From Haloarcula sp. (GTDB lineage Archaea; Halobacteriota; Halobacteria; Halobacteriales; Haloarculaceae), in the NCBI GenBank assembly GCA_028275075.1, contig JAQCNK010000077.1, positions 1-5,826 of the forward strand: a DNA stretch of 5,826 bases, given 5' to 3'. The position numbers and the translations under genes are program-made. The notes under the pieces are model-generated. The model did not search any database, was not told where the DNA came from, and worked only from the letters and a program-made list of their open reading frames with translations. This document shows positions 1 through 5,092 of the stretch, piece by piece. Within the stretch, counting starts at the first letter, position 1, and each line of letters begins with the position of its first letter.

Positions 1-75
1 CGCGCGGTCGGGTGTGCACTGAGTTTCAATGGCTACTATCGGACGAGGGTAGGGCCACAGCGGTCAGATTGCGGT

Positions 76-88
76 GCGTAATATACGC
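76..88. repeat. 13-bp AT-centred palindrome upstream of dnaK
   Basis: GCGTA-ATA-TACGC is a perfect 5-bp inverted repeat around a 3-base centre. The right arm overlaps a second inverted repeat, ACGCT (85-89) with AGCGT (96-100), so GCGT-type half sites recur at 76-79, 85-88 (inverted), 97-100 and 102-105. It sits about 90 bases before the predicted dnaK core promoter. It could be a regulator binding site, a second TATA-containing promoter, or part of the end of an upstream transcript. The arms are short and chance cannot be excluded. Confidence 0.3.
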
Positions 89-167
89 TCCGGTTAGCGT
101 GGCGTCGAAAACAGAAAACCGACGGGAGGCGGCCACTGATCCCGGTTGGGAGCCGTCGCATCTAGCA

Positions 168-177
168 ACTTTTAACC
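168..177 (+). promoter_or_regulatory. Predicted TATA box/core promoter of dnaK
   Basis: ACTTTTAACC is the most AT-rich stretch close to the dnaK start and resembles the TTTAWA-like boxes of haloarchaeal promoters, with an AGCA stretch just upstream where a BRE element would lie. The box centre is about 31 bases before ATG 204. Archaeal transcription usually starts 22-27 bases after the box, which gives a leader of only a few bases or none. No Shine-Dalgarno sequence is visible before the ATG, which fits a leaderless or near-leaderless transcript. Confidence 0.5.
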
Positions 178-203
178 GGCCGAATCCGATACGAGTTGAT
201 AAG

Positions 204-2111
204 ATGACGAGCAACAAAATTCTGGGCATCGACCTCGGGACCACGAACTCGGCGTTCGCGGTCATGGAAGGTAGCGACCCCGAAATCATCGTCAACGCGG
301 AAGGCGAACGGACGACACCCTCCGTCGTCGCGTTCGACGACGGGGAGCGCCTCGTCGGCAAACCCGCAAAGAACCAGGCCATAAAGAACCCCGAGCAGAC
401 CATCCAGTCGATCAAGCGCCACATGGGCGAAGACGACTACTCGGTCACGCTCGATGACGAAGAGTACACGCCCGAGCAGGTCTCGGCGATGGTCCTCCAG
501 AAGATCAAACGGGACGCCGAGGAGTACCTCGGCGACGAGATCGAGAAGGCCGTCATCACGGTCCCCGCCTATTTCAACGACCGACAGCGCCAGGCGACCA
601 AGGACGCCGGCGAGATCGCCGGCTTCGAGGTCGAGCGCATCGTCAACGAACCCACTGCGGCCGCGATGGCCTACGGGCTGGACGATGAGTCCGACCAGAC
701 TGTCCTCGTCTACGATCTCGGTGGTGGGACCTTCGACGTCTCCATCCTCGATCTGGGCGGGGGCGTCTACGAGGTCGTCGCCACGAACGGGGACAACGAC
801 CTCGGGGGCGACGACTGGGACCACGCTATTATCGACTATCTCGCCGACGAGTTCGAGGACGAACACGGCGTCGACCTGCGCGAAGACCGCCAAGCACTCC
901 AGCGGCTGACCGAGGCCGCAGAGGAAGCGAAGGTCGAACTCTCCTCGCGCAAGGAGACCCGGATCAATCTCCCCTTTATTGCCACCACGGACGACGGCCC
1001 GCTGGACCTCGAACAGAAGATCACACGCGCGACGTTCGAGAGCCTCACCGAGGACCTCATCGATAGAACGGTGGGGCCGACGGAGCAGGCGCTCGAAGAC
1101 GCCGGCTACGACGAGAGTGACATCGACGAGGTCATCCTCGTCGGGGGCTCGACGCGGATGCCCCAGGTACAAGACAAGGTCGAAGAGATGACCGGCCAGG
1201 AGCCCAAAAAGAACGTCAACCCCGACGAGGCTGTCGGGCTGGGCGCGGCCATCCAGGGCGGCGTCCTCTCCGGCGACGTCGACGACATCGTCCTGCTCGA
1301 TGTGACGCCTCTGTCGCTCGGTGTCGAGGTCAAGGGCGGCCTCTTCGAGCGACTCATCGAGAAGAACACCACGATTCCGACCGAGGAATCAAAGATATTC
1401 ACGACCGCTCAGGCCAACCAGACGCAGGTCCAGATCCGGGTCTTCCAGGGCGAGCGCGAAATCGCCGAGGAGAACGAGCTACTCGGCGCCTTCGCTCTCT
1501 CTGGCATTCCGCCGGCCCCCGCGGGAACACCCCAGATCGAGGTCTCGTTCAACATTGACGAAAACGGGATCGTCAACGTCGAGGCCGAGGACAAGGGCTC
1601 CGGTAACAAGGAGGACATCACCATCGAGGGTGGCGCCGGACTCTCCGACGAGCAGATCGAGCAGATGCAGGAAGAGGCCGAGGAACACGCCGAAGAAGAC
1701 GAGGAACGCCGCAAGGAGATCGAGGCCCGCAACGAGGCCGAGGCATCCGTGCGCCGCGCCGAGACCCTCATCGAGGAGAACGAGGAGGACCTCGACGCCG
1801 ACAGCATCGAGGATATCGAAGCGAAGGTCGAGGACGTCGAAGAAGTGCTTGAAGATGAAGACGCCGGCCGCGAGGACTACGAAGACGCTTCCGAGGAGCT
1901 GAGCGAGGCGCTGCAGGAGATCGGCAAGCAGATGTACGAAGGCCAAGCCCAGCAGGCTGCCGGCGGCGCAGCAGGCGCTGGCGCGGCTGGAGCCGGTGCC
2001 GCGGGCGCTGGTCCCGGTCCCGGTGGCGCCGCGGGCGGTGCGGCCGGCCAGGGCGAAGAGTATGTCGACGCCGACTTCGAAGACGTCGACGAGAAAGACG
2101 ACGACGAGTAA
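204..2111 (+). CDS. dnaK: Molecular chaperone DnaK (Hsp70)
   Basis: ATP-driven cytosolic chaperone that binds exposed hydrophobic segments of unfolded proteins; DnaJ stimulates its ATPase and GrpE exchanges its nucleotide. The 635-residue protein is complete. Nucleotide-binding signatures are visible: IDLGTTNS (9-16), NEPTAAA (148-154), DLGGGTFD (171-178) and LVGGSTRMP (312-320). The interdomain linker and start of the substrate domain is [10 protein letters not shown] (364-373), then the beta substrate domain with NTTIPT, a Glu-rich helical lid (about 500-580), a Gly/Ala-rich stretch (587-617) and the acidic tail [18 protein letters not shown]. The ATPase domain is about 24 residues shorter after the KRHMG segment than E. 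coli DnaK. This is the indel shared with Gram-positive bacteria and is consistent with the accepted view that archaea acquired DnaK by transfer. ATG 204 was chosen because it sits directly before the first conserved strand and behind a TATA-like box; the upstream open frame lacks homology. Confidence 0.98.
   Translation: MTSNKILGIDLGTTNSAFAVMEGSDPEIIVNAEGERTTPSVVAFDDGERLVGKPAKNQAIKNPEQTIQSIKRHMGEDDYSVTLDDEEYTPEQVSAMVLQKIKRDAEEYLGDEIEKAVITVPAYFNDRQRQATKDAGEIAGFEVERIVNEPTAAAMAYGLDDESDQTVLVYDLGGGTFDVSILDLGGGVYEVVATNGDNDLGGDDWDHAIIDYLADEFEDEHGVDLREDRQALQRLTEAAEEAKVELSSRKETRINLPFIATTDDGPLDLEQKITRATFESLTEDLIDRTVGPTEQALEDAGYDESDIDEVILVGGSTRMPQVQDKVEEMTGQEPKKNVNPDEAVGLGAAIQGGVLSGDVDDIVLLDVTPLSLGVEVKGGLFERLIEKNTTIPTEESKIFTTAQANQTQVQIRVFQGEREIAEENELLGAFALSGIPPAPAGTPQIEVSFNIDENGIVNVEAEDKGSGNKEDITIEGGAGLSDEQIEQMQEEAEEHAEEDEERRKEIEARNEAEASVRRAETLIEENEEDLDADSIEDIEAKVEDVEEVLEDEDAGREDYEDASEELSEALQEIGKQMYEGQAQQAAGGAAGAGAAGAGAAGAGPGPGGAAGGAAGQGEEYVDADFEDVDEKDDDE
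1968..2012 (+). repeat. AAGAG x3 repeat encoded in the dnaK C-terminal linker
   Basis: Residues 589-603 of DnaK are three consecutive AAGAG pentapeptides, followed by PGPGG and further AAGG/AAG units. The codons differ between copies (for example GCA, GCG and GCC for the first Ala), so the repeat is kept at protein level and is not a fresh DNA duplication. It forms a flexible linker between the helical lid and the acidic tail. Gly/Ala-rich linkers of variable length are usual at this place in Hsp70 proteins. Confidence 0.7.
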
Positions 2112-2117
2112 CACGAG

Positions 2118-2140
2118 TCGAGTCGTTCCCGTCGGCTCGA
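2118..2140 (+). terminator. Hairpin just after dnaK, possible 3'-end signal
   Basis: TCGAGTCG (2118-2125) can pair with CGGCTCGA (2133-2140) as 8 bp including one U-G wobble, with loop TTCCCGT. It begins 6 bases after the dnaK stop. No T-run follows directly, so it is not a classical intrinsic terminator. Archaeal termination relies mainly on T-rich stretches, so this may instead be a 3' stabilising hairpin, or chance in GC-rich DNA. Confidence 0.25.
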
Positions 2141-2216
2141 TGTAGGCGCGTGGAGATAATCGGCACCCCGAACTGCCGGTTTCTTCGGTGATGTTACAGC
2201 CGACATAGGGGGACGC

Positions 2217-2732
2217 TCAGCCCGTTGTGTTCCCGACGGTAATCGTGTCTAGCGTCGCGGTCCGGGGCTCCGGTGCGCCGGTCAGCCGCCCTGTCCAGAC
2301 GACCTCGATTGTATCGCCCGGTTCCAGGTAGAAGCCAACGGAGCCGTCGGCGTCGAGGTAGTTCCCGTCGCCGTCGGTGTCGATACGCGGGTCGTCGACG
2401 GCGAAGCTGTCGCCTTCTGTGATGGGGAAGCCGCGCGATTCGTTCGCCCAGTGGCGGTGGGTCGTGGTGTCGTTGTCGGCGTCGGCGGCAACCACCATAA
2501 CCGACTGGCTGTTCCCATCTGTCAGGTCGTCACCCCCGGCGTGAGTCACGGTGACGGTTCCCGTCGACTCCTCGTAGCTCCCCTCGAAGTCGGCCGTCGG
2601 CGTCGCGGTCTGGAACTCAGCGCCCGGCCCGACAACGAGGACGCCAAGCGCGGCGACGACCAGCACCGCGGCTCCCCAGACGGTGATGCGCTCGACGGTC
2701 ACCGCGGCGCGGGCGTCCGACCTGGCTCTCAT
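2217..2732 (-). CDS. Type IV pilin-like secreted protein (Pilin_N-like)
   Basis: A 171-residue protein with a short charged N-terminus, one hydrophobic segment (about 16-35) and an acidic extracellular domain. RA|AVTVE (8-14) fits the archaeal prepilin-peptidase site: Arg-Ala before the cut, then Ala-Val, with Glu at +5. The usual haloarchaeal pilin start (AVSPVIG-like) is degenerate. After the helix, residues 45-75 (PTADFEGSYEESTGTVTVTH and on to GGDDL) match the beta-rich pattern common in haloarchaeal proteins with the archaeal type IV pilin N-terminal domain (PF07790, formerly DUF1628). DTDGDGNYLDAD (118-129) looks like a calcium-binding loop. Sequons for N-glycosylation are at N87, N97 and N168. 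It lies antisense between dnaK and dnaJ, divergent from dnaJ. The only in-frame ATG is at 2732, with a TATA-like box 27 bases upstream. It could be a minor pilin or a cell-surface protein anchored by its helix. The family call is from pattern, not a search. Confidence 0.75.
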   Translation of the reverse strand: MRARSDARAAVTVERITVWGAAVLVVAALGVLVVGPGAEFQTATPTADFEGSYEESTGTVTVTHAGGDDLTDGNSQSVMVVAADADNDTTTHRHWANESRGFPITEGDSFAVDDPRIDTDGDGNYLDADGSVGFYLEPGDTIEVVWTGRLTGAPEPRTATLDTITVGNTTG

Positions 2733-2743
2733 TGGCCAGACTG

Positions 2744-2781
2744 TCTCCCGGGGACAAAATAAGCGCCCCGGTCCCGGGAGA
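2744..2781. repeat. Imperfect inverted repeat bracketing the pilin-like gene's TATA box
   Basis: TCTCCCGGGGAC (2744-2755) and GTCCCGGGAGA (2771-2781) are reverse complements except for one extra G in the left arm. The 15-base spacer, with the last two bases of the left arm, contains the predicted TATA box of the minus-strand gene. Each arm is itself close to the palindrome TCCCGGGA, so the same structure can be read as two copies of a palindromic operator. A protein bound here would be expected to control access of TBP/TFB; that role is inferred. Confidence 0.5.
2754..2763 (-). promoter_or_regulatory. Predicted TATA box of the pilin-like gene
   Basis: Read on the minus strand this is CTTATTTTGT, an AT-rich box in a GC-rich surround, centred about 27 bases before the ATG at 2732. 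That spacing would place transcription start at or next to the start codon, that is, a leaderless mRNA. No Shine-Dalgarno sequence is visible. Confidence 0.5.
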
Positions 2782-2838
2782 GCCAGCGATAACGGTGACG
2801 GCCGTAACCATGAGGTGGTCCCACGTCAGCGACCCGTT

Positions 2839-2850
2839 CTTTTCAAGTAT
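2839..2850 (+). promoter_or_regulatory. Predicted TATA-like box of dnaJ
   Basis: CTTTTCAAGTAT is the AT-rich stretch nearest the dnaJ start, about 28-39 bases before ATG 2878, allowing a 5' leader of roughly 0-10 bases. Because the gene between dnaK and dnaJ runs the opposite way, dnaJ needs a promoter of its own in this 145-base divergent region. The match to a consensus box is moderate. Confidence 0.45.
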
Positions 2851-2877
2851 CTCAATCCAGTACCAGTCATACAACGA

Positions 2878-4017
2878 ATGAGCCAAGATTTCTACGAGAT
2901 ACTGGGAGTCTCCCGAGATGCCTCCGAGGACGAGATACAAGAGGCGTACCGGCAGAAAGCCCGCGAGTACCACCCGGATGTCAGCGATGACCCGAACGCC
3001 GAGGAGAAGTTCAAGAAGGCAAAGAAAGCCAAAGAGATCCTCACCGACGACGAGAAACGCCAGATGTACGACCAGATGGGTCACGACCGCTTCGAGCAGG
3101 CCGAGAAGCGCGGTGGCGCGGGCGGTGGAGCGGGCGGCGACCCCTTCGGCGGCGGGGGTGGCGGCTTCGATATGCAGGACATCTTCGACCAGTTCTTCGG
3201 TGGCGGCGGCCGCGGCGGTCGTGGCGGCTCCCGGCGCCGACAAGGTAAGGACCTCCAGACCCGGGTCAGTATCACCCTGGAGGAAACCTACAACGGCGCG
3301 ACCAAGCAGATCACCATAACTCGGCCCGAAGCCTGTAGCGATTGCAACGGCAAGGGGCACCCGCCCGACGCCGGCTCGGAGACCTGCCCGGAGTGTAACG
3401 GCCAGGGCCAGACCATGCACGTCCAGCAGACACCGATGGGACGCGTCCAGCAGTCGACGACCTGCCGGCGCTGTGAGGGCGAGGGAACGCTGTATGACGA
3501 GACCTGTTCGACCTGTCGCGGCGGCGGCACCGTCCGGAACGAGGCCACCCTAGAGGTCGATATTCCGACCGGTGTCTCCGACGGCCAGACACTACGGATG
3601 GAACGCGAGGGCGCCCCCGGCGAGAACGGCGGCCCTAACGGTGACCTCCTGATTGAGGTGTCGGTTCGGTCCCACCCTGACTTCGAGCGCGACGGGGACG
3701 ACCTCAGGTACAACCACCCGATCTCCTTCCCGCAGGCTGTCTTCGGAGACACAATCACCGTGCCGACACTGGACGGGGATGTCGAGGTCGACGTACCAAG
3801 TGGCACCCAGAGCGGCGAGGTATTCCGACTAGAGGGCAAAGGGATACCGCACCTCCGCCGACGTGGTAGCGGTGACCTCTACGTTCAGGTGCAGGTCGTG
3901 ACCCCGGACCAGCTAAACAGCGAGCAGAAAGAGGCTCTGGAGGCCTTCGCCGAGGCCGGTGGCGAGGAGGTCGATGTCGAGGAGGGGTTCTTCGAGCGGC
4001 TCAAAAACTCGTTGTAA
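2878..4017 (+). CDS. dnaJ: Chaperone DnaJ (type I Hsp40)
   Basis: Co-chaperone that delivers unfolded proteins to DnaK and triggers its ATP hydrolysis. The 379-residue protein has all type I parts: J domain (about 4-67) with HPD at 32-34; a Gly/Phe-rich segment (about 79-122) containing DPFGGGGGGF and IFDQFF; a zinc-binding domain with four CxxCxGxG modules, CSDCNGKG (153-160), CPECNGQG (170-177), CRRCEGEG (196-203) and CSTCRGGG (210-217), binding two zinc ions in the family; then two beta substrate-binding domains (about 220-350) and a short C-terminal part ending FFERLKNSL. All eight zinc-ligand cysteines are present. ATG 2878 directly precedes the conserved DFYEILGV start; the frame is open further upstream but without homology. 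It is separated from dnaK by 766 bases holding an opposing gene, so co-regulation would come from separate promoters. The next gene starts 43 bases downstream on the same strand. Confidence 0.98.
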   Translation: MSQDFYEILGVSRDASEDEIQEAYRQKAREYHPDVSDDPNAEEKFKKAKKAKEILTDDEKRQMYDQMGHDRFEQAEKRGGAGGGAGGDPFGGGGGGFDMQDIFDQFFGGGGRGGRGGSRRRQGKDLQTRVSITLEETYNGATKQITITRPEACSDCNGKGHPPDAGSETCPECNGQGQTMHVQQTPMGRVQQSTTCRRCEGEGTLYDETCSTCRGGGTVRNEATLEVDIPTGVSDGQTLRMEREGAPGENGGPNGDLLIEVSVRSHPDFERDGDDLRYNHPISFPQAVFGDTITVPTLDGDVEVDVPSGTQSGEVFRLEGKGIPHLRRRGSGDLYVQVQVVTPDQLNSEQKEALEAFAEAGGEEVDVEEGFFERLKNSL

Positions 4018-4025
4018 CCGAGTCG

Positions 4026-4035
4026 TCTCTCTTTT
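4026..4035 (+). promoter_or_regulatory. Pyrimidine-rich tract after dnaJ: terminator or promoter box
   Basis: TCTCTCTTTT lies 9 bases after the dnaJ stop and ends 26 bases before the ATG at 4061. A T-rich tract right after a stop codon is the usual archaeal termination signal, but the spacing also suits a weak TATA box for the next gene. The sequence alone does not decide between the two. If it is neither, the two genes would be cotranscribed. Confidence 0.3.
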
Positions 4036-4060
4036 GTCCGGTCACTACCAACACATTGCT

Positions 4061-4816
4061 ATGCAAACGCTGAGCGAGCTGGTCGCGGCGGGTCGCGAGC
4101 GCGATGGGGTCCTGTTTACCACGCCGGAGCGCTCCGCGCGGTATAGCTACCGGGACTTCTGTACGAACGTCTGGAAAGGGGGGAACCTCATGCGCCACTA
4201 CGGCGTCCGCGAGGGGATGGCGGTCGCTGTCGTCGTGGGTCCGAAGAATCCGACCGACACGGACGAGTCAGGGTATCTCAAAGACTGCCCCGACGGATTG
4301 CTCGCGATACTGGCCGCCACGCTTGACGGCGCCGTGGCCAACGTAGCGCCAGATTCCGAAATCGACGAGACGGCGCTGGTCGCTCCCGCGGCGTGGCTCG
4401 ACCGCTACGAACTAGCGCCGGGGGCGAAGGCGCTTGCCTACGGTGGCCCGAGCGACGACCCTACTGTCGCGGGGTTCGAGCGAGAGCTCTGGAGCGAGAA
4501 CCCGCTCCAGCCGCCGGGCGAGCGGGCGCCCGACGACCCGGCGCTGCAAGACGCCGACGGAACCTACAGTCACGGCGAGCTTCTGGCGGCGAGCGAACGC
4601 GTGGGCACGGAGTACGACATCGATGCGGAGACGACCGTGGCGTTCCGGGCGCCGGTCACCTCGGCGGCGGCCGTCGTCGCGGGGTTACTCGCACCGTTGC
4701 GAGCGGGCGCGACAGTCCGCTTCGGGGACAGCACTGCGAGTGACGTGGCCGTCGCTGAGAGCGACGGTTCGGTTCCGGAAAAAACAGTTGTTCGGCCGGG
4801 CGATATCTCAGTTTGA
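4061..4816 (+). CDS. Truncated acyl-CoA synthetase-like (ANL/AMP-binding) protein, no P-loop
   Basis: A 251-residue acidic protein resembling the N-terminal part of adenylate-forming enzymes (acyl-CoA synthetases and relatives, usually 500-650 residues). YSYRDFCTNVWKGGNLMRHY (28-47), then GVREGMAVAVVV (48-59), follows the family pattern 'TYRELdervnrlAnaLr..GV..GDrVAvll'. GLLAILAATLDGAVANVAP (79-97) matches the segment ending 'GAv.vplnP'. APDDPAL (156-162) corresponds to the region just before the P-loop, but the Thr/Ser/Gly-rich TSGTTGxPKG loop is missing, and the text goes straight into DGTYSHGELLAASERV (166-181), which resembles the post-loop 'lsHrnLlaaa'. VVAGLLAPLRAGATVRFGD (205-223) resembles 'gLLapLlaGAtvvl'. 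The rest of the core and the C-terminal lid are absent. It is therefore unlikely to adenylate anything. No frameshift is seen and the frame shows normal codon use, so it looks like a stable shortened protein, possibly a regulator or binding protein. Function unknown. ATG 4061 was chosen because the frame upstream lies within dnaJ. Confidence 0.8.
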   Translation: MQTLSELVAAGRERDGVLFTTPERSARYSYRDFCTNVWKGGNLMRHYGVREGMAVAVVVGPKNPTDTDESGYLKDCPDGLLAILAATLDGAVANVAPDSEIDETALVAPAAWLDRYELAPGAKALAYGGPSDDPTVAGFERELWSENPLQPPGERAPDDPALQDADGTYSHGELLAASERVGTEYDIDAETTVAFRAPVTSAAAVVAGLLAPLRAGATVRFGDSTASDVAVAESDGSVPEKTVVRPGDISV

Positions 4817-4990
4817 GGCGCGGTACTCGCCGTGTTTGACCCCCAGCAGCAGTATCAGTACGAAGACGATTATCTGTCCAATGCTAACCGGTGCAGCGAT
4901 AGATGTAGGCATCCCCATAAAGGAGCCACTCACCATCACCGCAGCGAGTATCAGAAAGATCACGCCCGTTTTCAGCTGGTCGAATTCCAT
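4808..4990 (-). CDS. Small two-helix membrane protein, 60 residues
   Basis: A short polar start (MEFDQLKTG) is followed by hydrophobic segment 1 (about 9-27), a short link, hydrophobic segment 2 (about 35-51) and a charged tail, VKHGEYRASN. The positive tail suggests both ends face the cytoplasm. From memory, haloarchaeal genomes carry many 60-70 residue proteins starting MEFD and ending in a GVKHGEYRA-like tail, named only as domains of unknown function; I cannot confirm the exact family here. It converges on the ANL-like gene and their ends overlap by 9 bases (4808-4816). A weak AT-rich stretch about 27-34 bases upstream of the ATG could be its promoter. Function unknown. Confidence 0.8.
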   Translation of the reverse strand: MEFDQLKTGVIFLILAAVMVSGSFMGMPTSIAAPVSIGQIIVFVLILLLGVKHGEYRASN

Positions 4991-5016
4991 GACAGCCAGA
5001 AGTTAGGCGCGCAGAC

Positions 5017-5024
5017 TCAAATCC
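5017..5024 (-). promoter_or_regulatory. Weak TATA-like box before the small membrane protein
   Basis: On the minus strand this reads GGATTTGA, about 30 bases before the ATG at 4990; TGTAAAGG lies just upstream of it. The match is poor, and the gene could instead be transcribed together with the membrane protein 102 bases upstream. Confidence 0.2.
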
Positions 5025-5092
5025 TTTACACAATACGAGGGGTATGCTTGGCCCTTGCTGTCGTGTTACCCATCAGAACCACTTTCGACGTT

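Larger units (their letters stand above)
1..203. other. Non-coding leader upstream of dnaK
   Basis: I recognise no gene here. The dnaK reading frame is open leftward to a GTG at 12, which would add 64 residues, but that stretch has no Hsp70 character (the family starts a few residues before IDLGTT), so I treat it as untranslated. The + strand in frame 1 is open only from the left edge to TAA at 79-81, and in frame 2 to TGA at 20-22. Either could be the tail of an upstream gene, but neither is recognisable. What can be seen is a small palindrome at 76-88 and a TATA-like box near 168-177. In many haloarchaea grpE lies near dnaK, so it may be just off the left edge; that is inference. Confidence 0.5.

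Noticed and set aside
12..203. 64-residue N-terminal extension of DnaK from a GTG
   Set aside because: No resemblance to Hsp70, which normally starts a few residues before IDLGTT; a TATA-like box lies inside this stretch and an ATG sits exactly where the family starts.
162..1172. 336-residue reading frame antisense to dnaK
   Set aside because: It mirrors the dnaK codons in a GC-rich gene; Val/Asp/Leu-rich text without domains is the expected complement of acidic coding sequence.
2617..3420. 267-residue minus-strand frame across the pilin-like start and dnaJ
   Set aside because: It overlaps two well-supported genes and reads as a shadow; its low-complexity Ala/Thr runs are the complement of Gly-rich and Cys-rich dnaJ codons.
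4434..5006. 190-residue + strand frame across the end of the ANL-like gene
   Set aside because: Ser/Arg-rich shadow composition, overlapping two better supported genes.
4991..5092. Possible small RNA between the two minus-strand genes
   Set aside because: No tRNA-like fold, strong hairpin or clear promoter pair was seen in these 102 bases.
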